A stretch of DNA of 64,000 bases from JADHLK01 sp038131695 (GCA_038131695.1 JAYPQA010000018.1:1-64000), one strand, 5' to 3'; positions 18,383 to 28,084 are shown, numbered from the stretch's first letter. Notes: generated by a model from the sequence alone, not told the origin. Translations and numbers: made by a program.

Positions 18383-19988
18383 TACACCCTCTCCGTCTGG
18401 CTGATACCGGCTTTTTGCAGCGCGTTGGACAGCTGGACAGGATCAGCGGCTTGCCAGCGGGCTGCGATATGCTGATCCGGGCGAATCAGATAATGGCCCG
18501 TGCCATAGCGGGCCGCAACAAACCCGCCTGTATCCTGCCAGCCCCCTCTCCTATCAAGAGCGGAACCACCCCATCGGGCAGCGCATCCGGCCAAGCCTGC
18601 CCGACCGAGAGCAGCACAAACCGCCCACCCAGCTGATTCAGCAGCCAGCCCTCTGCCCCCTGCGGCGAGGCAATCGGGGCATCTGCACAGGGGCTGCCCG
18701 GCACCATCGGGGCATCCAGCCCGGACTGATCCGCACTGGTGAGAGCAGAGCCGGACAGGCTGCAGGGCAGTGACAGGCGGCCCGGATTGACCAGACGGCG
18801 CGCAAAACCATAGGTTTCAGCCAAATCAAGCGTAGCATCCCGGAACCAGGTTTCTGCCCCCGGCTCCGGCGACATAAAGCGGGTGGACCAGCTGGAATTG
18901 CGGATATTCTCATCTGCCCCGTGAATACGCTCATCATCATAGCTGGCCAGCAAATCCGGTGCGGCTTCCCCCTTGACGATAGCCGCCAGCTTCCAGCACA
19001 GATTATCAACATCATGCAAGCCGCCATTGCCGCCCCGCGCCCCGAAAGGCGAGACAATATGGGCAGAATCGCCTGCGAAAATCACCCGGTCATGGACAAA
19101 TTTTTCCAGCCGCCTGCATTGAAAACTATAGACCGACACCCAATCCAGCTTGAAAGGCCGGTCGCCGACAATTTTCTCAATGCGCGGGATCACCTTTTCC
19201 GGCTGGCGCTCCGCCTCAGCATCCGCATCCGGGCCCAGCTGCAGGTCAATCCGGTAGATATTATCGGGCTGCTTATGTAAAAGCGCCGACTGGCCGGGGT
19301 GAAAATCCGGATTGAACCAGAACCAGCGTTCTGACGGGAAATCGGCATCCATCACCACATCGGCTATCAAAAACCGCTCTTCAAAGGCGGTGCCGCCAAA
19401 TTCCAGCCCCAGCTGCTGGCGGATCAGCGAGCGCGCGCCATCACAGGCCAGCAAATAAGCCGCCTGCAGCTGATAGCGGCCATCCTCGGTTTCCAGCTCT
19501 GCTGTCACCCCATCGCCATCCTGGCTGAGCCCGACCAGCCGGTTCTTGAAACGCAAATCGATCAAATCCGGAAAATCACGGCAGCGCTCAATCAGATATT
19601 GTTCCATGTAATATTGCTGCAAATTGATAAAGGCGGGGAATTTGTGCCCCTCTTCAGGCAGCAGATCAAATTGATAGATTTCCCGGGCGCGCCGGTAAAT
19701 GCGGCCCAGCTTCCAGGTCACCCCCTTGGCCAGCATCCGGTCAGCCACGCCAAGGCGATCCAGAATCTCCAGCGATCTCTTGGCCCAGCAAATCGCCCGG
19801 CTGCCGACCGAGACCACATTATTGTCATCAACCAGAACCGTTGCCACACCGCTCAAGGCCAGATCAACCGCAGCCGCCAGCCCGATAGGCCCGGCCCCGA
19901 CAATCAGCACTGGTGCTTGCCTTGGCGTGCCACCGGATAATTCAGGCGGGGTTACATACTCAATCGGTGCATAATCATACGGGGCCAT
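18382..19988 (-). CDS. FAD-dependent aromatic hydroxylase, MhaA-like (frameshifted)
   Basis: Group A flavin monooxygenase. It has the dinucleotide motif PVLIVGAGPIGLAAAVDLAL, the DG motif LACDGARSLIR and the GD motif FAGDSAHIVSPFGARGGNGG. The C-terminal thioredoxin-like region ends YLIRPDQHIAARW. The frame breaks at the C/G run 18542-18546; six instead of five restores GGWQDTGGFVAARYGTGHYL and 535 residues. The start at 19988 follows GGAGGAG. Operon position after hmgA, fahA and the MBL gene, with a DUF2783 partner, suggests hydroxylation of 3-hydroxyphenylacetate to homogentisate. Confidence 0.87.
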
Positions 19989-20008
19989 TCTCTGCTCCTC
20001 CTGCCTGC

Positions 20009-20959
20009 TCAGCCCTGCAAATCCTGCCACATCTGCCGGTCGCGCTCAGCTGTCCAGATGCGCGGCGTATCAATGCCGCGGGCTTCATCATAGGCTCTGG
20101 CCACATTGAAAGGCAAACAATGCTCATAAATGGCATAATCAGCAAATTTCTTGTCACACGCATCGCGCACAGCAGCAAACGCCTCTTTCAGAGAGCCGCC
20201 CTGTGCCGCAATGCTGGCGGCCGGCTGATAGGTGGAGTCCAGAAAATCGCGCGTATTGGCAATCGCCTCAGCCACCTTGTCTGCTGTATCCAGCGCCGCC
20301 CCGCGCCCCGGGGCAATCGCGGCCGGGCGGAAGGCCGCCACCTGATCCAGCGTCGCGCCCCAATCACTGAAATGCCCGTCGCCGCAATAGCAGGCTGAGT
20401 GATATTCGACAATATCACCGGTGAACAGCACCCCGGCATCCGGCACAAAGGCGACAATATCGCCTGCGGTATGGGCGCGGCCAATCTGGCGCAATTCTAC
20501 CCGCCGGTTACCCAGATGCACGCTCATCGAGCCGGAAAAGCTGATGGTTGGCCAGGTCAGGCCGGGGATGCTTTCATGCCCTTCAAACAGGCGCGGAAAG
20601 CGGGCAAATTCGCTGTCCCAATCCTCTTGTCCCCGCTCATGGATCATGGCAAGTGCAGTGTCAGAGGCAATCACCTCAGACGCGGCAAAGGCAGAGGCGC
20701 CCAGCACCCGCACCGCATGATAATGCGAGAGCACAACATGTTTTATCGGCTTGTCGGTGACCGTGCGGATTTGCTCGACCACCTTGTCCGCCAGGCGCGG
20801 GGTGGCCTGGGCATCAATCACCATCACCGAATCATCGCCGATAATCACCCCGCTATTGGGATCGCCCTCAGCTGTAAAGGCATAGAGATCGCGGCCAATC
20901 TCGGTAAAGCTGATTTGTTTTTCCGTCATATCGCCCTGTGAGGCAAATTGCTTAGCCAT
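20009..20959 (-). CDS. MBL-fold hydrolase with altered metal motif
   Basis: Metallo-beta-lactamase-fold protein of 316 residues. The usual HxHxDH signature reads SHYHAVRVLG: H79 and H81 are kept, but the Asp-His pair is Val83-Arg84. Other motif positions look normal: GRAHTAGDIVAF and FTGDIVEYHSACYCGDGH. The start at 20959 overlaps the fahA stop and has GGAGGAAG upstream. It lies inside the homogentisate operon; a thioester or lactone hydrolase role is a guess. Loss of two ligands may mean a one-metal or non-hydrolytic variant. Confidence 0.85.
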   Translation of the reverse strand: MAKQFASQGDMTEKQISFTEIGRDLYAFTAEGDPNSGVIIGDDSVMVIDAQATPRLADKVVEQIRTVTDKPIKHVVLSHYHAVRVLGASAFAASEVIASDTALAMIHERGQEDWDSEFARFPRLFEGHESIPGLTWPTISFSGSMSVHLGNRRVELRQIGRAHTAGDIVAFVPDAGVLFTGDIVEYHSACYCGDGHFSDWGATLDQVAAFRPAAIAPGRGAALDTADKVAEAIANTRDFLDSTYQPAASIAAQGGSLKEAFAAVRDACDKKFADYAIYEHCLPFNVARAYDEARGIDTPRIWTAERDRQMWQDLQG

Positions 20960-21968
20960 GGCCTTCCTCCACCCGGTTTTCTATCCGGCCAAATATAGAT
21001 TGGCCCTGTTCATCATGTATTTCAATCCCGACCTGATCCCCAAATTGCAAAAATCCGGTTTTCGGGCTGCCATTCAAGATTGTTTCCACCATCCGGATTT
21101 CAGCCAGGCAACTATAGCCGCGCCCGCCCTCGCTAACCGGACGGCCCGGCCCGCCATCGGCCCCCTTGTTGGAGATGGTCCCGGAGCCAATAATCGCCCC
21201 GGCCCCCAGCCGTCTGGATTTCGCGGCATGGGCAATCAGCTCATACATGGAAAAGGTCATCTCATCGCCGGCATGGGCGCGCCCCAGCGGCGCACCATTT
21301 ACATCTGCTTCCATCACCAGATGCAGCTTGCCATCCTGCCAGGCCGGGCCCAGCTCATCCGGGGTGACCGCGACCGGCGAGAAGCTGGTTGCCGGTTTTG
21401 ACTGGAAAAAGCCGAATCCCTTGCCCAGCTCAGCCGGAATCAGATTGCGCAGCGAGACATCATTGACCAGCATCACCAGCTTGACATGGCTGGCCGCCTG
21501 TTGCGGGCTGACCCCCATCGGCACATCATCCGTGATCACCGCTATCTCAGCTTCCAGATCAATCCCCCAGCTGGTATCTGGCAGGCGAATCGCCCCGCGC
21601 GGCGGGATGAAATCATCAGAGGCCCCCTGATAGATCAATGGATCTGTCCAGAAGCTGTCCGGCATTTCTGCCCCGCGCGCCTTGCGCACCAGCTCCACAT
21701 GATTGACATAGGCTGACCCGTCCGCCCATTGATAGGCGCGCGGCAAGGGCACATGACAGGCCGCCTGATCAAAAGGCTGGCTGTCTGCCTCGCCCGATTG
21801 CAGGGCGGCAAAGCGGGCGGCCAGCAGCGGTTCTGTCTCCTGCCAGCTATCCAGAGCTGCCTGCAGCGTCGGGGCAATATCCCGGGCCGTTGTCATGCGG
21901 GCCAGGTCGCGGCTGACCACAACCAGCTGCCCGTCGCGGCTGCCATCATGCAAACTTGCCAGTTTCAT
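20952..21968 (-). CDS. fahA: Fumarylacetoacetase (FAH family)
   Basis: Last enzyme of the homogentisate route, splitting fumarylacetoacetate into fumarate and acetoacetate. The 338-residue protein opens MKLASLHDGSRDGQLVVVS, as in bacterial FAH proteins. Its core has DIAPTLQAAL, the metal-site segment GIDLEAEIAVITDDVP, MLVNDVSLRN and IIGSGTISNKG. The start at 21968 has a GGAAGAG site; in-frame codons upstream lie in hmgA. It sits directly after hmgA. A maleylacetoacetate isomerase gene is not visible here. Confidence 0.92.
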   Translation of the reverse strand: MKLASLHDGSRDGQLVVVSRDLARMTTARDIAPTLQAALDSWQETEPLLAARFAALQSGEADSQPFDQAACHVPLPRAYQWADGSAYVNHVELVRKARGAEMPDSFWTDPLIYQGASDDFIPPRGAIRLPDTSWGIDLEAEIAVITDDVPMGVSPQQAASHVKLVMLVNDVSLRNLIPAELGKGFGFFQSKPATSFSPVAVTPDELGPAWQDGKLHLVMEADVNGAPLGRAHAGDEMTFSMYELIAHAAKSRRLGAGAIIGSGTISNKGADGGPGRPVSEGGRGYSCLAEIRMVETILNGSPKTGFLQFGDQVGIEIHDEQGQSIFGRIENRVEEGHG

Positions 21969-21996
21969 CTCTTCCTTCCCTTCTGCCCGGCGGGCC

Positions 21997-23367
21997 CTAG
22001 CCCTTGATGCCCAGCCCGTCCCAACAGGCGGCGTAATCAGGCTGCAAACTCTTGTGACTGGCCGCAAAGTCGGTCACGATTTGCGGCAATCTGGTCTCAA
22101 ACATAAAGGCCAGCGTATCGGTCAGCTTGACCGGCTGCAACGCCGCATTGGAGGCCTTGTCAAACGCATCCAGGTCCGGCCCGTGCGGCAACATCATCGT
22201 ATGCAGGCTGGTGCCGCCCGGCACAAACCCCTCTTCCTTGGCATCATATTGCCCGTAAATCAGCCCCATCAGCTCTGACATGATATTGCGGTGATACCAG
22301 GGCGGGCGGAAAGTATTTTCCGCCACCATCCAGCGCTCCGGGAAAATGACAAAATCCACATTCGCCGTCCCGGCTGTCTCAGACGGGGCGGTCAGCACGG
22401 TAAAGATAGACGGGTCCGGATGGTCAAAGGCAATCGCCCCCACTGGCGAGAAAGTCCGCAAATCATAGCAATAGGGCGCATAATTGCCATGCCAGGCCAC
22501 CACATCCAGCGGACTGTGGGCAATCTCGGTCACATGAAAGCCGCCGCACCATTTCCAAATAATTTGATGCGGGCTGTCTGCCTCTTCAAAGGCGGCGACC
22601 GGGGTTTTGAAATCGCGTGGATTGGCCAGGCAATTTGCCCCAATGGGCCCGCGATCCGGCAGCGTGAAAGGCGCCCCGTAATTCTCGCAAATATAGCCTC
22701 TGGCCAGCTCATCCATCAGCCGGATCTTGGCCTTCATGCCGCGCGGCAGCACCGCTATCCAGCCGGGCGCAACCTGCATCACGCCCATTTCGGTAAAAAT
22801 ATCCAGCCCGCCCAGCTGCGGCACAATCAGCATCTCAGCATCGGCATTGACCAGCACCCGATCCGTCATGGATTTATTACAGGCATAAAGATGCGCGGCC
22901 ATGCCGGTCTGGCCGGTCACATCCCCGGCCAGCGTCCAGCTGCGAATCCCGTCCAGAAAATCAGTCGGCCGATCCGGCATTTCCAGCGGGTTCCAGCGAT
23001 ATTGCCCCAGCGCCAGCCCGGCAGGCGGCTTGCCCGGAGCCGACAGCCAATAGGGCATATCCATCTGGCTGAAACGGGTGATATGGCTGACTGACGGGCG
23101 GCGGCGATACAGCCAGGACCGCTCATTGGTCGCGCGCGGGGCCGTAAAAGGAGAGCCGCTCAGCTGCTCGGCATAGAGACCAAAGGCACATTTCTGCGGC
23201 GAATTCTGCCCCTGCGGCAAAGCCCCTTCCAGCGCCTCAGTCTCAAAATCATTGCCAAAACCCGGCATCATCATTTGGGGCATCATTTGGGGCGTGATTT
23301 GGGGCCCTGCTTGCGCGCGCGCTTGCGGCCCGCCTGCTGCTGCCCCCTGCAATTTCCTGTTGCTCAT
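21997..23367 (-). CDS. hmgA: Homogentisate 1,2-dioxygenase
   Basis: Non-haem iron enzyme that opens the homogentisate ring. Conserved opening PGFGNDFETEALEGALPQGQNSPQ begins at about residue 35; iron-ligand region RPPWYHRNIMSELMGLIYG and GGTSLHTMMLPHGPD are intact. Total 456 residues. The extra 34 residues at the N-terminus are Gln/Met/Pro rich and partly encoded by a 12-base tandem repeat (23269-23304). The ATG at 23367 has a strong AAGGAGG site, so the extension is probably translated. Controlled from the divergent region shared with the MarR gene. Confidence 0.96.
   Translation of the reverse strand: MSNRKLQGAAAGGPQARAQAGPQITPQMMPQMMMPGFGNDFETEALEGALPQGQNSPQKCAFGLYAEQLSGSPFTAPRATNERSWLYRRRPSVSHITRFSQMDMPYWLSAPGKPPAGLALGQYRWNPLEMPDRPTDFLDGIRSWTLAGDVTGQTGMAAHLYACNKSMTDRVLVNADAEMLIVPQLGGLDIFTEMGVMQVAPGWIAVLPRGMKAKIRLMDELARGYICENYGAPFTLPDRGPIGANCLANPRDFKTPVAAFEEADSPHQIIWKWCGGFHVTEIAHSPLDVVAWHGNYAPYCYDLRTFSPVGAIAFDHPDPSIFTVLTAPSETAGTANVDFVIFPERWMVAENTFRPPWYHRNIMSELMGLIYGQYDAKEEGFVPGGTSLHTMMLPHGPDLDAFDKASNAALQPVKLTDTLAFMFETRLPQIVTDFAASHKSLQPDYAACWDGLGIKG
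23269..23304. repeat. 3 x 12-base tandem repeat in the hmgA N-terminal extension
   Basis: Two exact copies of CATCATTTGGGG followed by one with two changes (CGTGATTTGGGG). On the coding strand they give PQMM, PQMM and PQIT. The unit is a multiple of three, so copy-number change keeps the frame. Confidence 0.9.
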
Positions 23368-23382
23368 GCCAGCCTCCTTATG

Positions 23383-23408
23383 TTATTAGTTGCATTTGTA
23401 ACCAATAA
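23383..23408. promoter_or_regulatory. Inverted-repeat operator between hmgA and the MarR gene
   Basis: TTATTAGTT (23383-23391) and AACCAATAA (23400-23408) pair at eight of nine positions across eight bases. The site lies 16 bases from the hmgA start and 28 from the regulator start. MarR dimers bind palindromes of this size, so this is the natural target of the adjacent regulator. Confidence 0.75.
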
Positions 23409-23436
23409 CGGCAAAAAAGGCAAGGGCTTTCCGGCT

Positions 23437-23973
23437 ATGGGCAAACAGGGGAAAAAGGGCGATTTTCAGCTGCTGCGTTTTCTGCCCTATCTGCTGCTTC
23501 AGGCAGCTGAGCAGACGGGTGAGGGATTTGCCAGCCGCTATCGCACCAGCCACAATATCAGCCGCACGCAATGGCGTATCCTCTCGCATCTGGGCGAGGC
23601 CGGAGAGCTGACGGCCAGCCAGATTTGCAGCTCTGCCCGCCTGCACAAGACCGAGGTTAGCCGCGCGGTTGCCAGGCTGGAGGCGCGGGGATGGCTGACC
23701 CGCCGCATTGACCGCACAGACAGGCGCGCCGCGCCGCTGCAGCTCACCCCTACCGGCCGGGAAGTCTTTTACGATCTGACGGAGGCTGCCACCGCCTTTC
23801 AGGCAGAATTGGCCAGCCGGGCCGGGCCGGACTTGCTGGAGGCGTTGATAGAGCCTTTGACACTTCTGGCTGAACTGCCAAAACAGCAAGCGGCAAACCG
23901 TTCAAAATCATCTCAAAAAAACCAGACTGGCGCAGAACCAGATGAAAGGGAGTCCTCCTTTGGCAAAGTCTGA
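23437..23973 (+). CDS. MarR-family regulator of the homogentisate genes
   Basis: A 178-residue winged-helix repressor. LRFLPYLLLQAAEQTGEGFASRYRT is the dimerisation helix, ISRTQWRILSHLGEAGELTASQICSSARLHKTEVSRAVARLEARGWL the HTH, and RIDRTDRRAAPLQLTPTGREV the wing. The start at 23437 is placed after the operator; in-frame codons before it run across the promoter. The C-terminal 30 residues are polar and overlap the next gene. MarR-type HmgS regulators of tyrosine/homogentisate genes are known in alphaproteobacteria, which fits. Ligand unknown. Confidence 0.88.
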   Translation: MGKQGKKGDFQLLRFLPYLLLQAAEQTGEGFASRYRTSHNISRTQWRILSHLGEAGELTASQICSSARLHKTEVSRAVARLEARGWLTRRIDRTDRRAAPLQLTPTGREVFYDLTEAATAFQAELASRAGPDLLEALIEPLTLLAELPKQQAANRSKSSQKNQTGAEPDERESSFGKV

Positions 23974-25535
23974 TCATTATGACATTGCGGTTGTCGGGGC
24001 CGGGCCGGTTGGCTTGACCGCCGCGCTGGCGCTTGCCCAGCATGATTTGCGGGTTATTCTGCTGGAAGCCGGGGACGGGCCGTGCAGCGGCTCGCGTGCG
24101 ATCAATATTTCGCGCCGCAGCCAGCAGATTCTGGCCGCTATCGGCATCAAACAGCCGCTTCTGGAGCGGGGTCTGGCCTTTCATCAGGCGCGATCCTATC
24201 TCGGCAAGAAAGAGATTTTCCACCTGCATATGCCCTCAACGGATTCGGATCGCTTCCCGCCCTTTCTCAATCTCCAGCAATTCGCCCTGGAAGAGATGTT
24301 GCTGGAGGCGGTCGCCGACCAGCCCTTGCTTGATCTGGTCTGCCATGCTGAGGCCGCGCTGACCGCCCATGATGAGAACGGGGTTGCGCTTGACTGGCAG
24401 TCCGCGGCCGGGCCCCGCAGAATCACAGCTGACTGGTGTGTGGCAGCGGACGGGGCGCGCTCTGGCCTGCGCCGTCATCTGGATCTGCAGCTGAAGGGGG
24501 ATGCGTATGAAAAAAACCTATCTCATTGCCGATATCCGGATGAAGACCGACCTGCCAGTTGAGCGGCGCGTCTGGTTTGACCCGGCGACCAATCCCGGCT
24601 CAACGGTTATCCTGCATCGCCAGCCGGATGATATTTTGCGCATTGACTATCAGCTGGGGCCGGATGAAGACCCGCAGACAGAGCTGGAGGAGGCGCGGGT
24701 GCTGGCCCGCCTGCAAGCCCATCTGGACTATATCGGCTATGGCAAGGAGCCCTGGGAGCTGGTCTGGAAAAGCCTGTATAATGCCCGTGCCCTGTCGCTG
24801 GACAGCTATCATCACGGGCGTATCCTGTTTGCCGGGGATGCCGCCCATCTGGTGCCGATTTTCGGGGTGCGGGGCATGAATTCGGGCATTGATGATGCGT
24901 TCAATCTGGCCTGGAAGCTGGCGCGGGTGGCCAAGGGCACCGCCGACCCGGCCTTGCTGGACAGCTATACCGAAGAGCGGCGCGGGGCCTTTGTTGAAAA
25001 TATCGCTGCCGCGCGCCTGTCCACCTTTTTCATGAGCCCGCCCGGCCCCGGCACCAGCCTGATGCGCGATGCCGCCCTGGAGCTGGCCTGCAGCGAGCCG
25101 CAATTTCGCCCGCTGATCAATCCGCGCCAATCCTCAGCGCATTGCTATCGCTCGCGCCTTGTCCAGCCGGATGATAGGCAGGCGGGCTGGCCGGAAGGCA
25201 CGCAGCCCGGCTGGCCGCTGCCTGATTTGCCTGCCCCGCAGGGCGGCAGCCTGAATGACCGGCTGGGGCCGCATCTAACCCTGATCCGCTTTGCCCCCCC
25301 TGAAACAGACGCGCCGGACCCGGATGGCTTGCCAGAGGAGACGCAGCTGATCACCCTGCCTGCCGACAGTGAGGCCGCCAGCCTGTGCGGGGCCGGGCCG
25401 GGCGACTGGTTGCTGCTGCGCCCGGACCATCATATTATGGCCCGCGGCACCGCCCGAACAGAGGGCCCAGCTGGCATCGCAGCGCAATCTCTTGACCTGT
25501 TTTCCAAAGAAAGGAGGCAGCGGCCCAATGAGTGA
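23960..25535 (+). CDS. Second FAD-dependent aromatic hydroxylase (frameshifted)
   Basis: Group A flavin monooxygenase paralogous to the MhaA-like protein. It has YDIAVVGAGPVGLTAALAL, the DG motif VAADGARSGLRRHL, the GD motif FAGDAAHLVPIFGVRGMNSG, and a C-terminal part ending DWLLLRPDHHIMARG. The frame breaks at seven A (24510-24516); six gives GDAYEKTYLIADIRMK and 524 residues. I favour a TTG start at 23960, seven bases after AAAGGGAG; an ATG at 23942 is the alternative. It overlaps the MarR gene, so is probably under the same control. Confidence 0.86.
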
Positions 25536-25761
25536 AAAACACCCGGCCCTGAGCGCCGTTGAAATGCGCCGCCAGGATGCCAAAATGGAAGCGCTGTTCA
25601 TGCATCTCTCCGGCAGGCTGGACAGCCTGCCTGAAGAAAGGCGGCCTGTTTTTCTGGCCAAATTATGCCTGCTGCTGGCAGACCGGCTTGATGATGAGTC
25701 GGCTTTTGCCGAAATGGTTTCAAAGCTGCTGACAACCCAAGGAGGAAAAAATGACGGATGA
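25528..25761 (+). CDS. Small helical protein partner of the second hydroxylase
   Basis: A 77-residue protein whose ATG overlaps the stop of the FAD hydroxylase by eight bases. Two amphipathic helices are evident: DAKMEALFMHLSGRLDSLPEE and RRPVFLAKLCLLLADRLDDESAFAEMV. Length, gene order and helical pattern mirror the DUF2783 protein behind the first hydroxylase, but sequence similarity is weak by eye. It may be a divergent MhaB-type coupling protein. It ends just after the VOC gene start. Confidence 0.75.
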   Translation: MSEKHPALSAVEMRRQDAKMEALFMHLSGRLDSLPEERRPVFLAKLCLLLADRLDDESAFAEMVSKLLTTQGGKNDG

Positions 25762-26301
25762 TCATCTGACTGGCCCGCCCCGCTGGCGCGCCATATGCAC
25801 CATGTTGCGCTGGAAGTAGCCGACATGGATCAATCAATTGCCTTTTATCGCAAATTCATGGGCATGAAGCTGACCGAACGGCACCCGGCCGGGGAAAATC
25901 CAGCGATTCCGGTTGAGCTGGCCTTTTTGCGGCTGCACAGCCAGCATCATGATCTGGTTCTGGCGCATGATCCAGGCCGCGACTATATCGCCCGTGACCG
26001 CAAGGCCGGGCCGGTTGGCATCCATCACTATGCCTTTGAATGTGCTGATCGCGAAAGCTGGCTGGGCCTGCTGGACCGGGCCACTGAGATGGGGCTGAAG
26101 GTTGTGCGCGGGCCGGTGCTGCATTCCGCCAGCCAGCCGGGCGGTGATGGATCCTGGGGCGAGAATGAGAGCTTTTATGTGCTGGACCCGGATGGCCACC
26201 GGATTGAGCTGTTCTGCGAGATGGGATTTGTGGATAGTGACGGCCAGTTTGAGACAGTCCGGCATGAAAAAATTGCTGACAGCTTCGCTGATGAGGTTTA
26301 A
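25751..26301 (+). CDS. VOC-family (glyoxalase/dioxygenase fold) protein (frameshifted start)
   Basis: Single-domain metalloenzyme-like protein of about 183 residues. HHVALEVADMDQSIAFYRKFMGM is the classic VOC opening, GIHHYAFECADRESW the second module, and DPDGHRIELFCEMG the last metal ligand. The only good ribosome site (AAGGAGG) precedes ATG 25751, whose frame does not join the body. One missing C near 25787 would give PPRWRAHMHHVALEV and a continuous gene. It overlaps the small-protein gene. An aromatic or quinone-type substrate is possible given the operon. Confidence 0.8.
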
Positions 26302-26348
26302 GCAGGGCTGCGTTATCCAAACCTCTTTTTACAGAAAGCCCCGTTGCC

Positions 26349-27099
26349 ATGAATGATGTTATCTCACTGCTGAAAGCGCACCGGTCCATCCGCAAATTCA
26401 CCGACCAGCCGATTGATCCCGATCTGCTGGGCTGATATGATCCAGGCCGGACAGGCCGCCCGCAACCTCCAGCTTTTGCAAGGGGTGACCGTTATCCGCG
26501 TCACCGATGCGGCCAAGCGGGCTGAGCTGGCCCGGCTGGCCGGCGGACAGGCTTATGTTGAGAGCGCAGCTGAATTTCTGGTTTTTTGCGGTGATTTGCG
26601 GCGCGCCTCAAAATGTTGTGACTGGCATGGGCAAACCGCGACCGAGGGCTTTACCGAGCAATTCATCATCGCCACCGTGGATGCTGCGCTGATGGCCCAG
26701 AATGTGGTTATCGCCGCCGAATCTGCCGGGCTGGGCATCTGTTATATTGGCGGCATCCGCAATAACCCGCAAGAGGTCTCTGAGCTGCTGGAATTGCCGC
26801 GGCTGGTGACCCCGGTCTTTGGCCTGTGCCTTGGCTGGCCGGATCAGGACCCGGATTTGCGCCCGCGCCTGCCGCTCTCGGTGATGATGAAGGAAAACCG
26901 CTATGATGACAGCGCCGACCGCGACATCATCGAAGCCTATGATGAGCAGGTGCGCGCCTATTATCAGAAGCGGGCCCAAAATCAGCCTGGCGCTGTCAAG
27001 GTGATGAGCTGGTCTGAACAAATGTCTGGTATGCTCTCGCGTGAGGCCCGCCCGCATATGCGCAGCTTCCTTGAAAAGCGCGGCTTTGCAACAAAATAA
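26349..27099 (+). CDS. NfsA-type FMN nitroreductase (frameshifted)
   Basis: Flavin oxidoreductase of the NfsA/FRP family, NADPH-dependent reduction of nitroaromatics or quinones. It starts MNDVISLLKAHRSIRKFTDQPID, the phosphate-binding RSIRKF motif. It continues EQFIIATVDAALMAQNVVIAAESAGLGICYIGGIRN, then LCLGWPDQ. The frame breaks at GGG 26429-26431; GG gives DPDLLADMIQAGQAARNLQ and 249 residues, the family length. The segment after AGQAA is a few residues shorter than usual. Follows the VOC gene by 47 bases and is probably last in the operon. Confidence 0.86.
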
Positions 27100-27120
27100 G
27101 CCGCAGCCGGGCAGCCCCTC

Positions 27121-28084
27121 TCAAAGATGGCTGAAACGCAGCTTGCTGAGCTGGTGATAGGGCTGATCCGGAGCCAGGCGGATGCTGGGGAAATGCGGCT
27201 GGTTCGGCGCATCCGGCCAGCCTTGCGGCTCGAGGCACAGGCCGGCAAAAGGGCCCAGCTGGCGGCCATCTGCACCGCCCAGCCCGGCCGTTATATGCGT
27301 GCCGGTATAAAATTGCAGCCCCGGCTGATCCGTCAGCACCTCCATCACCAGACCAGAGCGCGCACTTTCCAGCCTGGCCACCAGCTGGCAGGGCCGATTT
27401 TCCCGGGCCAGACAAAACGGGCTATCCACTGGGGCGGTCTGGCCCCCGGCAATATCGCGGAGTGATCTGGCCTGGCGAAAATCCAGCTCGGTTCCGGCAA
27501 CCGGCCGCACCTCTCCGGTCGGCAGATTATCTGCATCAACAGGCAGATAGCTCTCGGCCAGAATTTGCAGGCTGTGATCGGCAAAATCCGGCCCACCATC
27601 CAGACAAAAATAAGGATGAAAGGCCAGATTGCACAGGCTTTCTGCATCGCTGACCGCGCCCAGCTCCAGCCGCAAGACGCCGCCTTCGCTCCAGCTGGTA
27701 GCGACAGGTAAAGCGCCGATTGCCCGGAAAGCCAAGCTTGCCGTCCGGCTGCTCCAGCACCAGCTCAACAGCCTCTTGTGAATGGTCGGCAATCTGCCAG
27801 ATTTGCCGGCCCAGCCCGCCAGAGCCGCCATGCAGGGTCGTGCGCCCCTTTTCATTGCGCTCAAATTCATGGCGCCTGCCGGCAATGACACAGCTGCCGT
27901 CCCGGATACGCCCGGCAACCGGCCCGGCAATCGCCCCGAAATGCTGATCATCTGTGGCAAAATCAGCCAGCTCCAGCACCACAGATCTGTCATGCCCGGG
28001 CAGATGAAGGCTGGCCAGGGCGGCCCCGCGGCTGAGGATTTTTGCCCGCATCCCGTCTTTTTCCAGAACCACATTTTCCATCAT
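27121..28084 (-). CDS. Aldose 1-epimerase (frameshifted)
   Basis: Galactose-mutarotase-fold enzyme that interconverts alpha and beta anomers of hexoses. Features: GRIRDGSCVIAGRRHEF, TTLHGGSGGLGRQIWQI (a catalytic-His region), NLAFHPYFCLDGG (the second His), and the C-terminal GLCLEPQGWPDAPNQPHFPS with the catalytic Glu. The frame breaks near 27690 where YQLE meets EGGVLRLELG; removing one base gives 320 residues. The start is 28084 or 28081 (MM). It is divergent from the peptidase gene. Its physiological sugar is not evident. Confidence 0.85.

Noticed and set aside
24510..24516. A7 run as programmed ribosomal frameshifting in the second hydroxylase
   Set aside because: No stimulatory structure or meaningful short product, and one-base run errors are widespread in the window.
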